Positions 61,901 to 64,000 of a stretch of DNA of 64,000 nt are shown here, piece by piece. The translations under genes and the position numbers were made by a program. The DNA comes from Streptomyces sp. YS415 (GTDB taxonomy: Bacteria; Actinomycetota; Actinomycetes; Streptomycetales; Streptomycetaceae). Position 1 is the first letter of the stretch; each line of letters opens with the position of its first letter. The stretch spans positions 124,001 to 188,000 of the forward strand of contig NZ_JAMJFL010000006.1 of NCBI RefSeq assembly GCF_023544665.1, written 5' to 3'. The notes beneath the pieces were generated by a model. It did no database searches, was not told where the DNA came from, and was given only the letters and a program-made list of their open reading frames with translations.

Positions 61901-64000
61901 TTGGCGAAGAAGCCCACGACGTCGTCGACGGCGTCGTCGCTGCGGCCCGCGATGGGCGTTCCGATGGGGATGTCCGAACCGGCTCCCAGCCGGGTGAGGA
62001 GGGTACCGAGCGCCGCGTGCAGCACCATGAACACGCTGGCGTCGCAGCGACGGGCCAGCGCCCGTACGGCCTGGTGCAGGGTGGCGGGCACGGTGAGGTC
62101 GACGGTCGCGCCGCGCAGGCTGGGTGCGGCGGGCCGTGGCCGGTCCGTGGGCAAGGGGAGCTCTTCCGGCAGCCCGTCCAGCGTCTTGCGCCAGAACTCC
62201 GCCTGGCGGTGCAGCAGCCCGTCCGGGTCGGACTCGTCACCGAGCAGCGCGCGCTGCCACACCGCGTGGTCCGCGTAGCCCACCGGAAGCGGGGCGAAGG
62301 AGGGGCGCTGACTCCGGCTGCGCGTGGTGTACGCCTCCGCCAGGTCCCGCAGCAGCGGCAGTGCGGACCAGCCGTCGGCGGCGATGTGGTGCAGCACCAG
62401 GACCAGGACATGCTCGTCAGGGCCTAGGGCGAACAGCTCGGCCGCGAACGGCGCTTCCTCGTCGATGCGGAACGGGTGTGAGGCAGCGTCGGCGAGTTGG
62501 CCGGGCAGCTCCGCCTCGGTGACCGGCGTGACCGGAAGCTCCGGCCGTGCCGACTCGGCGTCGAGGATGACCTGCCGGGGCGTGCCCGCGTCGTCGGGCA
62601 GCACCGTGCGCAGCGCCTCGTGGCGGTCTGTCAGATCGCCGAGCGCGGCCTGCATCGCGTCGGCGTCGAGGGCACCGGTGAGCCGCGCCGCGAACGCCAT
62701 GTTGTACGCCGGGTTCGGCCCCTCCAGCCGGTACAGGAACCACATGCGCTGCTGTGCGAACGACAGCGGCAGCGGATCCGGGCGCTGCCCGGCGCGCAAC
62801 GGCGGCCGGGTGCTGCGCGCGCCCAGGCGCTGCGCGAGGGCGGCGACCGTGGGTGCGTCGAAGACCGTCCGCAGCGGCAGTTCCACTCCCATGGTGGAGC
62901 GGACGCGGCTGGCGAGCCGTGTCGCGAGCAGCGAGTGCCCGCCCAGGGCGAAGAAGTCGTCGTCGATGCCGACCTCGGGCACCGAGAGGATCTCCGCGAA
63001 CAGGTCGCAGAGGATCTCCTCGGACGGGTTGCGGGGTCGTCGGCCCGCCGCGGCCGGACCGAGGTCGGGCGCGGGCAGGGACCGGCGGTCGAGCTTGCCG
63101 CTGGGTGTCAGGGGAAGCGCGTCGAGTGCGACGAACGCGGACGGAACCATATGTTCTGGCAGCGCCGCCGCGAGATGGCGGCGCAGCTCTACGGGATCGG
63201 CCGCGCCGGTCGTGTAGGCGACCAGCATCGGGTCGCCGTCGGTGGCGAGGTCGCGGCGGGCCACCACGGCGGCCTGCCGGACGTCGGAGTGTGCGGCGAG
63301 TACGCCCTCGATCTCACCGGGTTCGATGCGGAAGCCGCGTATCTTCACCTGGTCGTCGGTCCGGCCCAGGTACTCGATCACACCGTCCGCTCCGCGCCGG
63401 GCCAGGTCGCCCGTGCGGTACATCCGGGTGCCGGGAAGGCCGTACGGGTCGGCGACGAACCGTTCGGCGGTGAGCGCGGAGCGGCCCAGGTAGCCGTGCG
63501 CCAGCTGAGGGCCCGCCAGGTACAGCTCCCCTGGCACGCCGGCCGGGACCGGGCGCAGGGCCGCGTCGAGGACGTATGCCGAGGTGTTCCACACCGGGCG
63601 GCCGATCGGCACGCCGTCGCGGCCGCCGCCGTCGGCCGGGCACGGCCAGGCGGTGACGTCCACGGCGGCCTCGGTGGGCCCGTACAGATTGTGCAGCTCC
63701 ACCGCGCCCCCGAAGAGGCTGTGGAAGCCGCGCACGAGGTCGGGGCTGAGCGCCTCACCACTGCACAGCACTCGGGTGAGGCCCGTGCACCGTGCCGCCT
63801 CCGGCTCGGCGAGGAAGGCGCGCAGCATCGACGGGACGAAGTGCGCCGTGGTGACGGACTGCTCCCGGATGAGCCGCGCCAGGTACTGCGGGTCCAGATG
63901 GCCCTGCGGGCGGGCCACCACCAGCGTCGCGCCGGTGATCAGCGGCCAGAAGAATTCCCACACGGACACGTCGAAGCTGGACGGCGTCTTCTGGAGCACC
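58933..64000 (-). CDS. Non-ribosomal peptide synthetase, C-terminal part: A(Ser)-PCP-C-A-PCP-TE
   Basis: The reverse strand encodes 1688 residues with no start in the window; the N-terminus lies beyond the right edge. Domains, numbered from the edge: an adenylation domain cut after its A3 motif (1-310), PCP with Ser356 (GGHS), a condensation domain (405-850) with HHIAADG at 537-543, a second adenylation domain (870-1370) with [14 protein letters not shown] with Ser1419, and a thioesterase with GWSLGG (Ser1549) and His1664. The first A domain's specificity residues read DVWHLSLVD, the serine code. The second reads DAQEGGLVD, which I cannot assign; the Glu suggests a basic substrate. With the neighbouring N-hydroxylase it likely makes a siderophore released by the thioesterase. 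Confidence 0.93.
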   Translation of the reverse strand, partial: VLQKTPSSFDVSVWEFFWPLITGATLVVARPQGHLDPQYLARLIREQSVTTAHFVPSMLRAFLAEPEAARCTGLTRVLCSGEALSPDLVRGFHSLFGGAVELHNLYGPTEAAVDVTAWPCPADGGGRDGVPIGRPVWNTSAYVLDAALRPVPAGVPGELYLAGPQLAHGYLGRSALTAERFVADPYGLPGTRMYRTGDLARRGADGVIEYLGRTDDQVKIRGFRIEPGEIEGVLAAHSDVRQAAVVARRDLATDGDPMLVAYTTGAADPVELRRHLAAALPEHMVPSAFVALDALPLTPSGKLDRRSLPAPDLGPAAAGRRPRNPSEEILCDLFAEILSVPEVGIDDDFFALGGHSLLATRLASRVRSTMGVELPLRTVFDAPTVAALAQRLGARSTRPPLRAGQRPDPLPLSFAQQRMWFLYRLEGPNPAYNMAFAARLTGALDADAMQAALGDLTDRHEALRTVLPDDAGTPRQVILDAESARPELPVTPVTEAELPGQLADAASHPFRIDEEAPFAAELFALGPDEHVLVLVLHHIAADGWSALPLLRDLAEAYTTRSRSQRPSFAPLPVGYADHAVWQRALLGDESDPDGLLHRQAEFWRKTLDGLPEELPLPTDRPRPAAPSLRGATVDLTVPATLHQAVRALARRCDASVFMVLHAALGTLLTRLGAGSDIPIGTPIAGRSDDAVDDVVGFFANTLVLRTDTSGDPGFRELVARVRETDLAAYAHQDIPFERLVELLNPARSMARHPLFQVMLSHQARPPMDLALGEVEVRQEPVDMGTAKFDLAFEITEEHGRDGMRLGVEYSTDLFDHETVANMATRFLRVLQAVTDNPDRPLGSLELLSADERRQVLVDWKGDLVEAPVATLTELFARQVERTPDATALVCGDIAYTFAELERRTGRLARQLVDRGVGPEGMVALLLPRRADTVVALMAVMRAGGAYVPIDPGYPAGRIEHILRDSAPRLLITTGALADLARDGGPETLILDAPETQAMISDESTAAEAGVLPHPLPQHPAYVIYTSGSTGLPKGVVVEHRSIANLFHSHRELLYRPTVAAAGGRSLRVAHGWSFAFDAAWQPQLWMLDGHALHIVTEDTLRDPDQLVSFIEERRIDFIEVTPSHAMQLAGAGLIKDGRCPLLALGVGGEAVPSPLWRDMRELEGTAGFNLYGPTECTVDALAASVAHSERPLVGRPTANTTAYVLDARLQPAPAGVIGELYLAGAGLARGYLDRRSLTAERFVADPFGPPGTRMYRTGDLVRWMPDGTIDYLGRTDDQVKIRGFRIELGEITAALAAGPSVLQAAVDVREDGPRGKHIVAYVVPVAGAEFDPSALRAQLTRMLPDYMVPSVFVELDALPLTDHGKLDRRALPAPQAVESRTGRGPRDLTEALVCEIFAEVLDLPEVGIDDDFFDLGGHSMLLVRLRDRLQRATGRQLAVADLFRHPTASALAGQLRSAGGTDQGLDVLFTLRSSGTRVPLWCPAPATGLGWRYAALRAHVPEDVPIHALQAPNLAGGRAVESLDQLVDAHLAELTRVQPHGPYRLLGWSLGGVIAHALACRLQERGQRVDLLGLLDAYPGAGGDAEAESADMEAAVDGLGLEETTVTAMRANYAAAAGLLSAHSPARYRGTLFHFRASDAPRPAEDWTAYTDGQVVVHTVADDHDGLLDPSALRRIATVLSEHTEGWR

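Noticed and set aside
63997..63999. Apparent start codon of the NRPS at the right edge
   Set aside because: It is an internal GTG within the adenylation domain, downstream of the missing A1-A3 motifs. The gene continues beyond the window.
1..64000. CRISPR arrays, tRNA or rRNA genes, and insertion sequences
   Set aside because: No regularly spaced repeats, no tRNA T-loop/acceptor pattern and no transposase with terminal repeats was noticed by eye on either strand. A covariance-model scan was not possible.

Overview
The window is high-GC actinobacterial chromosome and almost certainly comes from a Streptomyces. The evidence is strong G/C third-position bias, GTG/TTG starts, a mycothiol-type formaldehyde dehydrogenase, MmyB-type XRE regulators, secreted CBM32 polysaccharidases, an orphan cytochrome oxidase subunit I, and rare TTA (bldA) codons confined to a few genes. 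I saw no rRNA, tRNA, CRISPR array or intact insertion sequence. All functions are read from the sequence and from recalled family features; no search was run.

0-11 kb is a redox island: a partial isochorismatase-type hydrolase, an FAD monooxygenase, four SDR dehydrogenases, two MmyB-type XRE regulators, a flavin reductase, a quinone-oxidoreductase-like enzyme and an NAD kinase. A roughly 20-bp motif recurs in the same orientation before two SDRs, one regulator and the flavin reductase, which suggests one regulon.

11-16.4 kb looks like an aromatic O-demethylation operon: ferredoxin-fused reductase, CYP199-like P450, mycothiol-dependent formaldehyde dehydrogenase, MBL-fold hydrolase, and an AraC/GyrI-type regulator downstream. 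16.4-27.5 kb is mixed: a membrane protein, a metallophosphoesterase, an epimerase/DegT aminotransferase/MFS cassette with a TTA codon, a cytidine (blasticidin-type) deaminase, a large membrane NACHT NTPase, and VOC, HIT-like and membrane proteins.

28-36.4 kb is a polysaccharide-utilisation region: a CBM32 beta-helix protein, a CBM32-flanked TIM-barrel glycosidase, a DUF1996 protein and a GH3 beta-glucosidase. Two near-identical perfect palindromes of LacI-operator type precede the first and last genes. 36.4-48 kb holds housekeeping and stress genes: VOC and SRPBCC proteins, a SpoIIE-type phosphatase, ctaD, a cold-shock protein with a DEAD helicase and two small companions, RNase J and a Na+/H+ antiporter.

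48-57 kb contains a GNAT gene with a possible leader peptide, an HxlR regulator divergent from two imine-reductase-like genes, a methyltransferase, a MarR/oxidoreductase divergent pair, a GH15 enzyme, CsbD and a small unknown protein. From 57.4 kb to the end is part of an iron-regulated siderophore locus: an iron box, an ornithine/lysine N-hydroxylase, and the C-terminal half of an NRPS (A-PCP-C-A-PCP-TE) that runs off the right edge.
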